DNA of 64,000 bases from Conexibacter arvalis. Its GTDB lineage: Bacteria > Actinomycetota > Thermoleophilia > Solirubrobacterales > Solirubrobacteraceae. Location: contig NZ_JACHNU010000006.1 in the NCBI RefSeq assembly GCF_014199525.1, positions 1 to 64,000 on the forward strand, given 5' to 3'. Under the pieces are notes generated by a model that saw only the letters and a program-made list of their open reading frames with translations, ran no database searches and had not been told where the DNA came from. Shown here in pieces: positions 27,430 through 35,927 of the stretch. Every line of letters begins with the position of its first letter. Position 1 is the first letter of the stretch. The position numbers and the translations under genes were made by a program.

Positions 27430-30400
27430 CTACCTGCGCGCCGCCTTCCGCTTCGCGATCTTCTTCGCCGCGATCGTCGCCTTCACCGTGCGCGTCGTCC
27501 GCTTGCCGCCGGTGACGACCGTCGTCTTCACGCGCACGGTCGCCTTGCGGCCGCGCAGCCGCTGCACCGCCCGCTTCGACAGTCTCACCCGCACCGTCGC
27601 GCGCTTGCCGGCCTTGATCGTCTTCGGAGCGACGACGGCGAGCTTGAAGCGCTTGCCGCCGATCCGCGCGACGACCGACTTCGGCGTCGTCACGCGGCAG
27701 GCGCCGCCGGCCGGGCAGACGATCGTGGCGACGGCCGCCCGCCGCTTGGCGCCAACCCGCCGCACGCCCCTGACCGCCGTCACGCGCGCGGCGGCGGCCG
27801 GTCTCGCGACCGGCGGGGCGGGCGTCGGCGGCTCCTCGTGCGGCGGAGCCGGCGTCGGCGGCTCGACGGTCTTCGGCGTGCCGTAGACGAGCGACAGCGA
27901 GAGCGCGTCGAGCGGCTCGCCGGCGTGGTAGCTGCCGAAGACCGGGGCGCCGTCGGCGGTCAGCACCGCGGGGAGGCTGCTCCACGCGGCGCCGTCGGCG
28001 GTCGGCACGAGCGAGCTGCCGGCGGCGTCGAGCCGCGCCAGCGCGACGCCGAGGCGCGTGACCGAGGTCGGGTTCTCCATCGTCGCGCCGACGACATCGG
28101 CGTAGAGGGTGCCGACCTCGCCCTCGACGACCACCCGCAGGTTCGAGAAGGTGGTGTCGAGCTGCGGCGTCGTGCTGCCGGGCACGTGGTAGTCGTGGCC
28201 CCAGAAGCGCACGGCGCCGCCGAGCGTCACCTCGAGCCGTCCGCTCGCCGGGTCGTACACTCCGCCCTGGACCGGGAAGCGCAGCGACTCCGAGCCGGCC
28301 TCGCGGCCGCGGCAGAGATCGCCGCTCGCGAGCGTGCCGGGGATCTGCGTCGCCCCGCCCGAGACCTCGATCCCGCCGCGCGAGATGTTGCCGACGACGT
28401 AGCAGCGCCAGCGGTTGGAGACGCCCCAGTCGACGTGGCCGCCGCCGAACGTGACGGCCGTCGTGATCGCGCGGTGGACCGAGAGCGTCACGGCGCGCGA
28501 GAAACGCACGCCGGCGGCGTTCTCCAGCTTCGCGCGGAAGCGCGCGCCGGACATCGCGACGTTCGGGTCGACGACGGTCAGGAAGCCGCCGTCGACGTCG
28601 AAGTCGCCGGAACGCGCGTCGACCTCGCGCCAGAAGCCGTCGATCTGCTGCTGCCACGTGACGGTCGGCGCCGGGTTGCCGAGCGGCATCACCTTCAGCT
28701 GCGCGGGGGTGCCGGCGACGACGGCGACGTCGTCGGGCTCGACCGAGACCTGCGGCGGGGTGTGGACTTCGAACGCGACGCGCGCGGAGGCGACCTCGCC
28801 GCCGGCGTTGGAGGCGATCGCGCGGAACTGGCGGCCGTTGTCGCCGGCGCCGGCCGCGAACGTCAGCGTCGCGGTCGCCGCGCCGGAGACGCCGTCGCCG
28901 TCGGCGAGATCGCTCCATCTCGACTGGCCCGGCGCGCGCGTCTGCCAGCGCAGCGCGGGCGCGGGATCGCCGTCGACGACCGCCGAGATCGTCGCCGGCA
29001 CGGGCTGGCCGGCTTCGCGCAGCACGGCCGGCTGCGCTCTCGGCTGGGTCGTGAAGCTCGGCGTGCGGCTGGCGTATGCGCGGGCGTAGAGGCCGGCGTC
29101 GGCGTTCGGCGAGCCGTCGTTGGCGACGCCCGCGACGCTGTGCACCAGTCTGCCGTCGGTCGTCGCGCCGACGAGGAAGTCGCTCCAGTAGCGCATCGGC
29201 CCGCTCGCGTGATGGCCGGCGAACGAGTGGGTGAGCACCCCGGCGTCGAAGCGCATGATCGCCTGGCGGTCGTGTCTGGCCAGGTAGAGCCGGTCGCGCG
29301 CCGCGTCGACCGCCGTGGTCCCGTAGATCGTCCCGGCGAGGGCGCCGGCGGCGGCGATGTCGACGGCGGGCGTCTCGGCGGCGAGCAGGCTGTTCCAGCG
29401 GATCGGCAGGAAGGTCAGCTCGCTGGCGCCGATCACGTAGAGGCCTCCGTTCGTCTTCGCGAGGGCGCGCGCGGTGGCGCCTCTCGCCTGCTGCAGCGGC
29501 TCGGCGATCACGACGCCGTCGACGACGTGCAGGCGGCGCAGCGGCCCGCCGTCGGCGTCGGCGGCGACGATGTACGACGACGACGTCGAGCCGTTCGGGA
29601 TCGCCTCGAGGTCGACGAGCACCGGAAGCGGCAGACCGTTGCCGCCGCGAATCGGCCCGATGACCGAGTGGGTCCAGACGCCGCCCACCTGTCTGACCTC
29701 CCACAGCTGCTGCACGCCGCCGACGACGCGAGGCAGCAGGTAGCGTCTCCCGGCCGCGTCCCAGACGCCGCCGCCGACGTCGAAGCCGTTGGCGTGCGCG
29801 ACCTCGGAGCCGGCGATCGGGCCGCCCGTCCACGCGCTCCCGTCCCAGGTGCGCACGACGATCGGGACGTTCGCGCCGGTGCCGGTCGAGAAGATCGTCG
29901 CGGTGGCCGGGTCGAAGGCGACCGACTGCGGCTCCGCGTCGGAGGAGGCGATCCGCGTCCCCGGCTTCACCGCGAAGGTCGCGGCGTCGACCAGCGCGAA
30001 GCCGGAGCTGTCCTGGCCGTAGATCGCGAGCCGCTCGCCGGCGGTGCGGCCCGGCTGCGTCCACTTGATCGTCGCGCCGGCCGTGCTCGCCAGCGGCGAG
30101 GTGGCGTAGGCGATCGTGCCGGGCGTCGCCCACGTCTCGCCGGCCGGCTTGCCGCCCGGGCCGTCGTAGGCGAACGTGACCGGGTCGATCACGGTGCCGA
30201 CCGAGTAGGTGAAGACCGCGGCGCCCTCCTCCGCGACGGTCGCCGGCAGGCCGGCCCAGCGGGTCGTGCCGCCGTCGACCGCGGGCACGGCCTCCTCGAC
30301 GTCGAGCTCGGCGACCTTCACCTGCGGGTAGTCGACGATCTCGCCGCCGGTGATCGGCCGGCTGGTCATCTTCGCGTACAGGAAGGCGCCGTCCTCGGTG

Positions 30401-30783
30401 ATCTCGACGCGCGGATCGGCCATCGTCAGGTCGAGCTCGCACGGCCGCGTCGCGACGCCGCCCGCGCAGTGGCTGAGGAACTGCACGGTGCCGCCGAACT
30501 GGACGGTCGTGTTGCGCGTCACGTCGTCGTAGCTGCCGCCCCTGACGGGGAAGTGGAACGTGCCGTCGGGATTGCGCGTCGCGCCGGCGGAGACGCTCGT
30601 CCCCGCCTCGCCGATGTAGTTGCGCCACGACTCCTTCAGCCCCCAGTCGAGCCCGGCGCCGGAGGCGATCGGCGTCTGCGCGGCGCGCGCGCCGGACGCG
30701 CAGCTCGCGGCGAGCGCCAGCGCCGCGACGAGCACGGCAAGGGCGAGCGACCCTCTCCGAGAGGGCAGGTGCAGCGACGGCAT
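27430..30783 (-). CDS. Exported HtaA-domain (heme-associated) protein
   Basis: A 1117-aa exported protein. After a signal peptide (RRGSLALAVLVAALALAAS) residues about 40-210 form an HtaA domain (GLDWGLKESWRNYIG, GTFHFPVRGGSYD), and a second HtaA domain lies at about residues 775-955 (HVDWGVSNRWRCYVVG, LRFPVQGGVYDPASG). Between them are a repeat-like region and an Ig-like domain (PALRWQTRAPGQSRWSDLADG). The C-terminal 150 residues are Pro-rich then basic. HtaA domains bind heme in Corynebacterium. ATG 30783 has GAAGGAGA upstream. An iron-box-like site lies 55-85 bp before the start. Confidence 0.88.
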   Translation of the reverse strand: MPSLHLPSRRGSLALAVLVAALALAASCASGARAAQTPIASGAGLDWGLKESWRNYIGEAGTSVSAGATRNPDGTFHFPVRGGSYDDVTRNTTVQFGGTVQFLSHCAGGVATRPCELDLTMADPRVEITEDGAFLYAKMTSRPITGGEIVDYPQVKVAELDVEEAVPAVDGGTTRWAGLPATVAEEGAAVFTYSVGTVIDPVTFAYDGPGGKPAGETWATPGTIAYATSPLASTAGATIKWTQPGRTAGERLAIYGQDSSGFALVDAATFAVKPGTRIASSDAEPQSVAFDPATATIFSTGTGANVPIVVRTWDGSAWTGGPIAGSEVAHANGFDVGGGVWDAAGRRYLLPRVVGGVQQLWEVRQVGGVWTHSVIGPIRGGNGLPLPVLVDLEAIPNGSTSSSYIVAADADGGPLRRLHVVDGVVIAEPLQQARGATARALAKTNGGLYVIGASELTFLPIRWNSLLAAETPAVDIAAAGALAGTIYGTTAVDAARDRLYLARHDRQAIMRFDAGVLTHSFAGHHASGPMRYWSDFLVGATTDGRLVHSVAGVANDGSPNADAGLYARAYASRTPSFTTQPRAQPAVLREAGQPVPATISAVVDGDPAPALRWQTRAPGQSRWSDLADGDGVSGAATATLTFAAGAGDNGRQFRAIASNAGGEVASARVAFEVHTPPQVSVEPDDVAVVAGTPAQLKVMPLGNPAPTVTWQQQIDGFWREVDARSGDFDVDGGFLTVVDPNVAMSGARFRAKLENAAGVRFSRAVTLSVHRAITTAVTFGGGHVDWGVSNRWRCYVVGNISRGGIEVSGGATQIPGTLASGDLCRGREAGSESLRFPVQGGVYDPASGRLEVTLGGAVRFWGHDYHVPGSTTPQLDTTFSNLRVVVEGEVGTLYADVVGATMENPTSVTRLGVALARLDAAGSSLVPTADGAAWSSLPAVLTADGAPVFGSYHAGEPLDALSLSLVYGTPKTVEPPTPAPPHEEPPTPAPPVARPAAAARVTAVRGVRRVGAKRRAAVATIVCPAGGACRVTTPKSVVARIGGKRFKLAVVAPKTIKAGKRATVRVRLSKRAVQRLRGRKATVRVKTTVVTGGKRTTRTVKATIAAKKIAKRKAARR

Positions 30784-30837
30784 GGGGCGGGTCTCCTTCG
30801 GTTGGCGAATGCGCTTGAGTCCGAGCGCAGACAGCAA

Positions 30838-30865
30838 CCTAACACAACTGTTAGGGCAACCTAAC
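30838..30865 (-). promoter_or_regulatory. DtxR/IdeR-like iron box upstream of HtaA-domain gene
   Basis: The 16-bp palindrome GTTAGG-N4-CCTAAC occupies 30850-30865. A third half-site CCTAAC at 30838-30843 pairs with the same GTTAGG. By hand, 13 of 19 positions match the published IdeR/DtxR consensus TTAGGTTAGSCTAACCTAA. The site fits iron repression of a heme-uptake gene, as known for htaA in corynebacteria. Confidence 0.7.
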
Positions 30866-31109
30866 TTAAGCTGTACGCTCGGTAGGCGACGCCGATCGCC
30901 GCTGCGACGCCCGCGTCGACGCCCGATAGAAGCGCACGTCGCCGGCGGTGCGCCGCAGTCGAAGGGCGCACTACAGCATCGTCCCCAAGATCAACAGCGA
31001 CCTGTCGGACACGACCGCCCGCGAATACGGCGTCGTTGGAGATCGCCGACAGCGTCACCAGGGGAGACAGCCCCTCGTGGGCGGCGTGGCGATACACGAC
31101 CCGCGGCAT
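30861..31109 (-). CDS. Hypothetical small ORF, possibly a remnant (82 aa)
   Basis: ATG at 31109 opens 82 codons that I do not recognise (e.g. SAISNDAVFAGGRVRQVAVD, RALLSGVDAGVAAAIGVAYR). It follows the reverse transcriptase gene by 51 nt on the same strand and runs into the iron box. No ribosome site is clear. It may be a gene fragment at the island edge; the rest of 30866-31160 holds no other supported feature. Confidence 0.25.
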   Translation of the reverse strand: MPRVVYRHAAHEGLSPLVTLSAISNDAVFAGGRVRQVAVDLGDDAVVRPSTAAHRRRRALLSGVDAGVAAAIGVAYRAYSLS

Positions 31110-31160
31110 AACACGCTGTTGTCACACGCCAGGCCGCCTCCCATCGGAGGCGACGGCCAC

Positions 31161-32726
31161 CTACAGCTTGCTCCATCTGATCGGCGAGCCGCGCAACAAA
31201 TCGGCGATCTGCTTGAGACCCGGCGAAGCGCCGCCCCATCTGTCGTACGCATTGTCTCGAACCACCCTCGCCTTTTCCTGCAGTGCGACGAAGGCATACA
31301 TCCGCCATCCCGGGTCCGAGGAGCGCAAGAACGCTTCCACAACCGATATGTCGTTGATCGCGCTGTGCTTACCCCAAGCAACAAGCGCCTTCGCACGGAT
31401 GAGTGGGTTCGCATCGTTCAATGCAATGCCCCCAAGCACCGATGCGAGCGTTCTGCCGTCACCGCTCGGCAAAGAAAGAGCCCGGTTGCAGGTCGCAAGC
31501 TTCTCGAAGTCGCGACTGGATCGATCCGCGTGCAGGACCTCAGCGAACACGCTAGTAGCAGCTTCGCGGTTGGTTCTGGCCACCGCCGCGACGTATCGCA
31601 TAGCAGTATCCACTATGTCTGGCACGCGCCGCAGAATGTCCGGGACGAAAACCACCGCCTGTGCGTCCCCAATCGCCTCCAGCTTTCGAAACACAAGGCC
31701 CATGTCTGCGCTGAACGCCGAGGGAAGGTCTTCGGCTTCGAGATCCGACATGAGCCGGTCGAACTCTTCGAGCGTGAGTTCGCGATCAATCTCGTCAGGA
31801 TCAGGAAGGATCTCCTCCTCCTCATAGTCGCCCCACGTAATCGTAACGGTGCCGGCGTCCATTGCCGCTTGCTTCTTCTGCTCAAATCGCTCACGGGCAG
31901 GCTTGAGACGTCTGATCGCGGTCTCGGCACGGAGAATCCGAGTCTTCTCTCCATTCAGAGTCAGAGCCATGCCGTACAGATGCCGCTCAATGTGATCTTG
32001 CACCCGCCGAGCAGCACCAAACGAATCACAGATCGCCCACATATCGTCCATCCAACGAAAGAACGGAACAGACATGGATCCGAGAAGGCGATCGAGCGAG
32101 GCGAGATAGACGTTTCCAAGTGGGGATGACGGTCGAACCCCCTGCGGCAACCCCCGGATCCCCAGGTCCTGCCAACGCCCCAACATCTGCGCCAGATCCC
32201 CGACGACATCCGCGCGATCAGACACCTCCAACAGTTGGCTTTTCAGCGTTCCCGGTCGAATACCCAAAAAGTAGCCGCTAATGTCGGTCTGCAGAACGTA
32301 CGCTTCGCCCGCCCTTTCAATAGCTTCGCTGACTCCAGCCCGGAACTCATCGTTACTTGCGTTACCTGCGAAGGCATCATCGTCGCTCGAAAGTGCTTGA
32401 CGGTAGGCTCCCACGAACTCCCGAGGCGGCAGCGTCGTCTCGATCGCCGGCCCAAGGGCATCTACCAATGCCTGATACACGATCAGGTCCATCGGGTCCA
32501 AGCGAACGAAAGGGCGGAATGTGCCGCTCTTCTTCGAAGCGATCACAACAACGCCAGGTCTGACCTCGATGTGCGTTCGAATAGATGGCCCTGTATCTCC
32601 ATGAAGGCGATCAAGGACCTCGAACGGGAGTCGGTCGGGAATGTCCATCCCCAGTCCTTGCGCCCACGTACGGACGCGGCGCCATGCCAGCGGGATATCC
32701 AGTGTCGAGAACGACCTCAGCTCCAT
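31161..32726 (-). CDS. Reverse transcriptase, Abi/unknown-group type
   Basis: A 521-aa RNA-directed DNA polymerase. Fingers motif KKSGTFRPFVRLDPMDL lies at about residues 65-81, motif A YVLQTDISGYF (catalytic Asp148), motif B GLPQGVRPSSPLGN (192-205), motif C FFRWMDDMWAI (Asp227-228, Trp in place of the usual Tyr/Phe-Ala), and motif D/E LNGEKTRILRA (256-266). An acidic stretch follows, then a helical HEAT-like C-terminus. There is no maturase or endonuclease domain and no retron VTG motif. This layout resembles AbiA/AbiK and other defence-linked RTs (inference). GC by hand is 58% in two sampled 60-bp lines against 78% in one flanking line, indicating transfer. ATG 32726 is preferred to TTG 32753. 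Confidence 0.85.
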   Translation of the reverse strand: MELRSFSTLDIPLAWRRVRTWAQGLGMDIPDRLPFEVLDRLHGDTGPSIRTHIEVRPGVVVIASKKSGTFRPFVRLDPMDLIVYQALVDALGPAIETTLPPREFVGAYRQALSSDDDAFAGNASNDEFRAGVSEAIERAGEAYVLQTDISGYFLGIRPGTLKSQLLEVSDRADVVGDLAQMLGRWQDLGIRGLPQGVRPSSPLGNVYLASLDRLLGSMSVPFFRWMDDMWAICDSFGAARRVQDHIERHLYGMALTLNGEKTRILRAETAIRRLKPARERFEQKKQAAMDAGTVTITWGDYEEEEILPDPDEIDRELTLEEFDRLMSDLEAEDLPSAFSADMGLVFRKLEAIGDAQAVVFVPDILRRVPDIVDTAMRYVAAVARTNREAATSVFAEVLHADRSSRDFEKLATCNRALSLPSGDGRTLASVLGGIALNDANPLIRAKALVAWGKHSAINDISVVEAFLRSSDPGWRMYAFVALQEKARVVRDNAYDRWGGASPGLKQIADLLRGSPIRWSKL

Positions 32727-32728
32727 GC

Positions 32729-32861
32729 GAGAACTATCACACAGAACGACCAACGGGCGATCGCGTCGACTTCAACGCTGCGAATTGATCACTCCACGAA
32801 GCGCTCCCCTGGCACGATTGAACCGAGAGCGAGCGCCGTCGGCTCGTAGCTCATAGTTCTC
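32729..32861 (-). ncRNA. Candidate structured RNA upstream of the reverse transcriptase
   Basis: GAGAACTAT (5' end on the minus strand, 32853-32861) pairs exactly with ATAGTTCTC (32729-32737), which ends 2 nt before the RT ATG codon. The pair would close a 133-nt RNA with an internal CGAGC/GCTCG hairpin. The position and a GAGC directly after the first arm recall retron a1/a2 arms and RT-associated ncRNAs. No gene is otherwise seen in 32727-32893. Confidence 0.4.
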
Positions 32862-32893
32862 AGCCGCTGCAGCGATCCTGCCGCAGCGCGCCC

Positions 32894-33628
32894 TCAGGGC
32901 AGCAGGCGCTGGAGCGTGCCGCCAAGGATCGCGGCGCGCGCCTCGTCGCCGAGGGGCCAGGCGTCATGGCGCGCGCGCTCGATCGCGGGGGCGCTGTTGG
33001 GCATGTCGGTCGAGAAGACCAGCCGCCCCCAACCGATCGGAGGAGCTGCGAGGCCGGCGAGGACGACGTCCCAGGGGGCGTAGGCCGTGTCGGCGTACAG
33101 GTTCGGCGCCCGTTCCAGCGCGGGGCGCGCATCGATCCAGAAGTCGGTCGCGCCGCTCTTGCCCATGACGAAGCTCGCCTGGGGATGGCGGACGGCGAGC
33201 TCGGCGAGCTGCAGCGGCAGGGCGAACGACGGCGTGCCCGTGCGGACGTAGATCGGCCAGCCGCGCGCGGCCGCCGCCTCGACCAGCGGATCGGCCTGGC
33301 CGTCCAGCAGGTCGAAGCCCTGCACCGCCGGATCGAGCGCCAGCGCGACCGCGCCGTCGTCGGCCGCGCGGGCCAGCTCGTCGAGCGCACCGCGACCGCG
33401 CCAGGGGCTGGCGACGGCGTACGGCAGCAGGCGGTCCCCGGAGCGGCGCGCGGCCTCCGCGACGAAGGCGTTGCCGTCGCGATGGTCGACGGCGAGGCAG
33501 CGCTCCTGCGGCGAGATCAAGGCCCGGTCGATGCCGAGCCGGTCCATCGCGGCGAGCAGCTCGCCGGCGGTCAGCGAGGCGTCGCGACCCACTCCGAGGC
33601 GGACGTGGGCGTCGAAGACCAGCGTCAC
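32894..33628 (-). CDS. Amidohydrolase_2-family hydrolase (third of three)
   Basis: A 244-aa TIM-barrel metal-dependent hydrolase. It opens VFDAHVRLG, where the usual HxH metal site is reduced to a single His (D-A-H). The barrel end keeps a FSTDMPNSAP segment in the position of the family's catalytic Asp. Loss of one metal His suggests altered metal binding or a structural role. GTG start overlaps the preceding stop (GTGA). It is the last gene of the long operon; no clear terminator follows before the RT region. Confidence 0.72.
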   Translation of the reverse strand: MTLVFDAHVRLGVGRDASLTAGELLAAMDRLGIDRALISPQERCLAVDHRDGNAFVAEAARRSGDRLLPYAVASPWRGRGALDELARAADDGAVALALDPAVQGFDLLDGQADPLVEAAAARGWPIYVRTGTPSFALPLQLAELAVRHPQASFVMGKSGATDFWIDARPALERAPNLYADTAYAPWDVVLAGLAAPPIGWGRLVFSTDMPNSAPAIERARHDAWPLGDEARAAILGGTLQRLLP

Positions 33629-34581
33629 CGCGTCTCCTCCGTGGCGTCGCCGGGCCCACCGGCCGGCGGGGACGCGTCGCCGCGCGCGTCGGACGCCTCG
33701 CCGGGCGCGGGCCGCTCGAGCCCCAGCGCGGCGAGCGCGTCGCGGTGGATGATCGCTTCGATCTCCTCCTCCGGCACACGCGGAAGCGCCGTGCCCTCGA
33801 CGATCGCGTTGACGTCGCGCAACGCGGCGATCGTCTCCGCCGTCGTCGCGATCGGAAAGTCGGAGCCGAGCAGCAGCTTGTGCGTCGCGCCCCACTCCGA
33901 CGCCAGCCGCATGCACTCCCAGAACGACCATGCGCGATACGGCAGCGCCGACACGTCCGCGTAGACGTGCGGGTGCTTGCGGATGACCGCGATCGTGTCG
34001 CGCTGCCACGGGTGGCCCATGTGCGCCATCACGATCCGCAGCTGCGGGAAGGCCAGCGCGATCTCGTCCATCGTCAGCGGGTGGGCGTAGCGCAGCGGCG
34101 CGTCGCGGATCGGGGAGGTGCCCTGGTGGAACAGGATCGGCAGGCCGTGGCGCTCGGCCCAGCGGTACAGCTCGCACGCGGCCGGGCCGAGCGGGTCGAA
34201 TCGCTGGTAGTTGGGGCCGAGCTTCACGCCGCGCAGGCCCAGCTCGACGCGGCAGCGCTCCGCCTCCTCGATGCTGCCGGGCGCCGTCGGGTCGACCGAC
34301 AGGAACCCGATCCGCCGGGCGGGGTCGGCGGCGGCGAACTCGGCCGTCGACTCGTTGATCCGCGCCGGATCGGTCGGGATGCCGGTGCCGCCAAGGGGAT
34401 CGGGCAGCGCGATGTTGAAGACGATCGACACGTCCGCGGCCGCGAGCTGCTCGTCGTAGTCGGCCCAGCTGTTCGTCGTCACGACCGCCCGGTCGGGCCG
34501 CCAGCGGTCGTAGGCGCGCCGCTCGGACGGGGGGACCGCGTCGCGGTGCGTGGGCGTGTGGGTGTGGACGTCGACGATCAT
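33625..34581 (-). CDS. Amidohydrolase_2-family hydrolase (second of three)
   Basis: A 318-aa TIM-barrel hydrolase with the full metal site: VDVHTHTPTH at the N-terminus, Lys in LRGVKLGPNYQRF, His in ILFHQGTSP, His in IVMAHMGHPW and Asp in LLLGSDFPIA. Family members hydrolyse lactones, amides or decarboxylate aromatic acids. An acidic/Pro-rich tail of 30 residues ends the protein. It is joined to both neighbours by 4-nt overlaps. Confidence 0.88.
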   Translation of the reverse strand: MIVDVHTHTPTHRDAVPPSERRAYDRWRPDRAVVTTNSWADYDEQLAAADVSIVFNIALPDPLGGTGIPTDPARINESTAEFAAADPARRIGFLSVDPTAPGSIEEAERCRVELGLRGVKLGPNYQRFDPLGPAACELYRWAERHGLPILFHQGTSPIRDAPLRYAHPLTMDEIALAFPQLRIVMAHMGHPWQRDTIAVIRKHPHVYADVSALPYRAWSFWECMRLASEWGATHKLLLGSDFPIATTAETIAALRDVNAIVEGTALPRVPEEEIEAIIHRDALAALGLERPAPGEASDARGDASPPAGGPGDATEETR

Positions 34582-35927
34582 CGTGCCTCGGTCGGGAGAG
34601 CGGGGATGGAGCGGCCGGGCGACGCGGCCGCCGCGGCGCCGGCGGCGAGGGCCGGCAGCGCCTCGTGCGGCGCGAGCGCGTGGTTGTAGAAGGCGATCCC
34701 GTCGGCCCCGGCCGCCCGCAGCGCTGCGACGTCGGCGGCGATCGACGCCGGCGTGCGCGACGGATCCCAGTTGGTCGAGACGACCGCCGGCGCGTCGCCC
34801 GTCAGCCTGCGCAGCGCGGCGAAGTGGGCGAGCATCTCCTGGTCCGAGCGCTCGCCGAGTGTCAGGATCACGCCGTCGACCCCGGCGACCGCCTCCGGCG
34901 TGACGCCCTGCAGCGCGACGGTCGCCGCCTCTCCGTACGCGGTCGTGCGCAGCGTGGCGCCGTGCGCGTGCGCCTGCACGGCGGCGCGCGCGAGCAGCCT
35001 GCCCATCACCGCCGCGCGCGGCGGGATCAGCCGAGCCGCGAGCGCCGCCTCCACCGCTTCCGCGTCGGCCGGCTCTGCGCCGGGCGCGACCGCGGGACAC
35101 GCGCTCGCGGACGCCCCGGCGGCGCCGGCCGCAGACGGTGCCGCGGCCGACCCGTTCGCCGGCACCGCGAACGGCGGACCAGCGGCGGCGCGCGTCTCGG
35201 CGGCAAGCTTCTCCGGGTCCTCCCCGGCCGCGGCGAAGACGGCGCGGCACGACCGGCAGAAGCACTGGCTGCCGAGCCGCAGCGCGCGCGCCGACGGCTC
35301 GCCCTGCCAGATCGTGATCGTGTAGCCCGGCTCCCACGACGGGTACCAGGCGGCCTCGACCTCGACGCCGTCGGGTCCGAACTGCCGGCAGACATCGTCG
35401 ACCAGCGCGCGCACGTACGCCGCCGACTGCGGATGCGAGGGGCACAGCGAGCGGCCGACCGACGCGCCGTCGGCCGACTGCGCCTCCGCCTCCCGCAGCG
35501 CGGCGACGAGCGCCTCGTTGTGCAGCAGCACCAGCCAGGCGTGGAAGCCGATCCCGTGTCGCGCGCAGGCGGCACGCAGCTCGTGGACGGCCCGCACGGT
35601 CTCGGCCGAGGCGGTCCGCGACGGGGCGAGCGCCTCGTAGCGGGAGCGATCGGGCTCGAAGGCGATGTGCCCGGCGGGCACCGTCTCGACGCGGCCGTAG
35701 CGGGGGAAGAGCAGACGCGCGCGGTGGTAGGTGAGCGCGACGGCGACGCCGCCGAAGCCGAGCGCGGCGATCTGCTCCGCGAGCCGCTCCGGCCCTGCAA
35801 GCAGCGCCTCCTCCGGGTAGGTCCAGACGTACGGCGCGTATCTGAACGGCGCCGCCGCGCCGGCCGGCGCGGTCTCGCGCACCGGTGCCGCTCCCCCGGC
35901 CGCGCGCGCCTTGGCCTTCGCGCTCAT
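34578..35927 (-). CDS. Unrecognised TIM-barrel-like enzyme with CxC-x2-C motif
   Basis: A 449-aa protein I cannot assign. It opens with a pattern like glycoside-hydrolase or amidohydrolase barrels (YVWTYPEEALLAGPERLAEQ, FGGVAVALTYHRARLLFPRY) and has AWYPSWEPGY and a Cys cluster CFCRSC near residue 220 that may hold a metal. A Pro/Ala-rich insert follows, then LRAAGADGIAFYNHALAPHE typical of a barrel's last strands. Its place in the operon, between enolase-like and hydrolase genes, suggests it acts on the same substrate. Confidence 0.6.
   Translation of the reverse strand: MSAKAKARAAGGAAPVRETAPAGAAAPFRYAPYVWTYPEEALLAGPERLAEQIAALGFGGVAVALTYHRARLLFPRYGRVETVPAGHIAFEPDRSRYEALAPSRTASAETVRAVHELRAACARHGIGFHAWLVLLHNEALVAALREAEAQSADGASVGRSLCPSHPQSAAYVRALVDDVCRQFGPDGVEVEAAWYPSWEPGYTITIWQGEPSARALRLGSQCFCRSCRAVFAAAGEDPEKLAAETRAAAGPPFAVPANGSAAAPSAAGAAGASASACPAVAPGAEPADAEAVEAALAARLIPPRAAVMGRLLARAAVQAHAHGATLRTTAYGEAATVALQGVTPEAVAGVDGVILTLGERSDQEMLAHFAALRRLTGDAPAVVSTNWDPSRTPASIAADVAALRAAGADGIAFYNHALAPHEALPALAAGAAAAASPGRSIPALPTEAR

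Noticed and set aside
31161-32726. Group II intron
   Set aside because: No maturase X or endonuclease domain in the protein and no domain V-like RNA hairpin seen around the gene.
32729-32861. Canonical retron msr-msd
   Set aside because: The RT lacks the retron VTG and NAxxH-type motifs and has WMDD rather than YADD; only the stem position is retron-like, so I list it as a candidate RNA only.
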